Below are positions 63,025-64,000 of a DNA stretch of 64,000 bases, piece after piece. The DNA comes from Sipunculus nudus (taxonomy: Eukaryota; Annelida; Sipuncula; Golfingiida; Sipunculidae): positions 28,198,714 through 28,262,713 of the forward strand of contig CM049320.1 in NCBI GenBank assembly GCA_026874595.1, in the 5' to 3' direction. The position numbers and the translations under genes were made by a program. A model generated the notes under the pieces. It saw nothing but the letters and a program-made list of their open reading frames with translations. It did no database searches and was not told where the DNA came from. Every line of letters begins with the position of its first letter. Within the stretch, counting starts at the first letter, position 1.

Positions 63025-63838
63025 GTTGATATGAAGTAAACCACGGTATATTTGTTTATATTTACACCAACATATAGATATAATCTCAACAAAAATTGCA
63101 TTTCTTTGCATTAAAGTTGATAAACAAGTATAAATCTTGGAGGACTATACAATGCATGTGGCAATCAGTTGGCCGTTTAAAACTGAAGAATCAAAACAGG
63201 ATATTGAGGATCTATGTTTATATGATTTGCTATCATTTTTGTGATTGGTGTGATCCAAAAGTATCAATTACTGGAATATTCCATGTTATCTTAGCTATCT
63301 GAATGATTGACATTTTACCATTATGAATATTCATAAATGAAATAGCAATAGTATTCTGCTATAATGAATATTCAAATATGGCCTGTTTCCAGGACTTGGG
63401 CAGTGAGGCATTCTGACTTTAAGGTTTGGAGGTGGATACACTGATAAAAACCCTTGCCACTGAAATATTCCAGTGCTCGATCAAAGTGATGCAATGCCTG
63501 CCATTAAACTCACGCAACTTTCAGTGGCCATGAAAGGAAACTTATTCATGGAGTGCCATTTATCACTCTTCCATCCTGTGTACTTTATTTGCATAATGAG
63601 GACATGCTTTTTGCATATATTGTATTATTTTCTTCTCTGAATAAGGGTATGCTTTGGAGAATTTCTTCATTACATGAACAAACTAAAAATGAGATTCCTG
63701 ATATATAAATAAAAAGTTGAAGCCTGGAGAAAAAAAAACTTAACTGTAGATTATTGTGTGGACATTTCATCTCCACTCATGAGACATAATCTAATATAAT
63801 TTTGTGGCAAAAATTAAATTCCTGAAATGTGTGGAATG
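63025..63838. other. Spacer between SINEs, no gene recognised
   Basis: AT-rich; two short frames (68 and 63 codons) without recognisable features. Confidence 0.5.
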
Positions 63839-64000
63839 TGGTGGCCTGGGGTTATTGCCCTGGACTTAGGGGCCCCTAGATGACCACCTTGTGCAGTAAA
63901 CTAAGACTTCTGGCCAAGGTCCTTACCACAAGGGAGCACCCTTTCCAGAGAGGGGTGAATGGGTACAGGTCATGGGTGGCAGATACAAATATAGAAAGAA
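63839..64000 (+). mobile_element. SINE family 2, copy 2 (at window edge)
   Basis: Begins TGGTGGCCTGGGGTTATTGC and CCTGGACTTAGG, later CTTACCACAAGGGAGCACCC and GTCATGGGTGGCAGATACAA, parallel to the 40.1-kb copy. Confidence 0.65.

Overview
This is a eukaryotic, animal-type window, probably from a marine lophotrochozoan such as a mollusc. It is AT-rich, has one intron-rich gene with GT-AG introns, abundant (TA)n/(GA)n/(GT)n microsatellites, tRNA-derived SINEs, TTAA- and TA-flanked MITEs and long minisatellites. There are no bacterial operons, ribosome binding sites or CRISPR arrays. The species call is inference from repeat style only. Most short open frames in the window are chance or repeat-derived.

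One protein-coding gene can be supported. It lies on the minus strand between about 51.6 kb and 12.86 kb. Four exons are well supported (29383-29221, 20431-20225, 16243-16054, 13920-12861): their splice phases interlock and give a continuous frame ending in a stop. A possible first coding exon (51515-51456) sits just downstream of an RFX X-box-like site. The product (about 559 residues if that first exon is right) has an N-terminal NlpC/P60-type cysteine peptidase fold: a GVPYAKKYW segment, a DCCGL nucleophile motif, a KPGDLVF strand and a HVEVWYG histidine motif. A long Lys/Ser/Gln-rich, probably disordered tail follows. This looks like a conserved animal NlpC/P60 protein, but I do not have a gene name for it.

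The most unusual structure is the 18.34-20.25 kb array in the intron after the catalytic-cysteine exon. Its 69/73-bp unit is a copy of the exon-intron boundary itself: the last 24 exon bases, the 5' splice site and about 45-49 intron bases, amplified 26 times. Twenty-one copies keep the donor GT, so the intron carries a train of decoy 5' splice sites. Each unit also holds an AG 21 nt before that GT, i.e. a hypothetical in-frame 21-nt microexon. On its other side the same exon is flanked by an unrelated 22-bp minisatellite (20.53-21.43 kb).

Layout: 0-12.8 kb is the 3' flank with a duplicated block carrying a hAT-like insertion, microsatellites and two near-identical foldback MITEs. 12.9-29.4 kb holds the four solid exons. 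29.4-51.4 kb is a very long first intron or unassigned sequence with a nested transposon set (31.5-32.8 kb), a 436-bp tandem duplication, an AP-1/YY1/CTCF-like cluster at 39.0 kb and several SINEs. 51.4-51.7 kb is the candidate promoter. 55.8-60.4 kb is a 4.6-kb satellite of a 40/43-bp unit. 61.4-63.0 kb holds two full-length SINEs with clear target-site duplications, one inserted into a sister copy of the 31.5-kb repeat.
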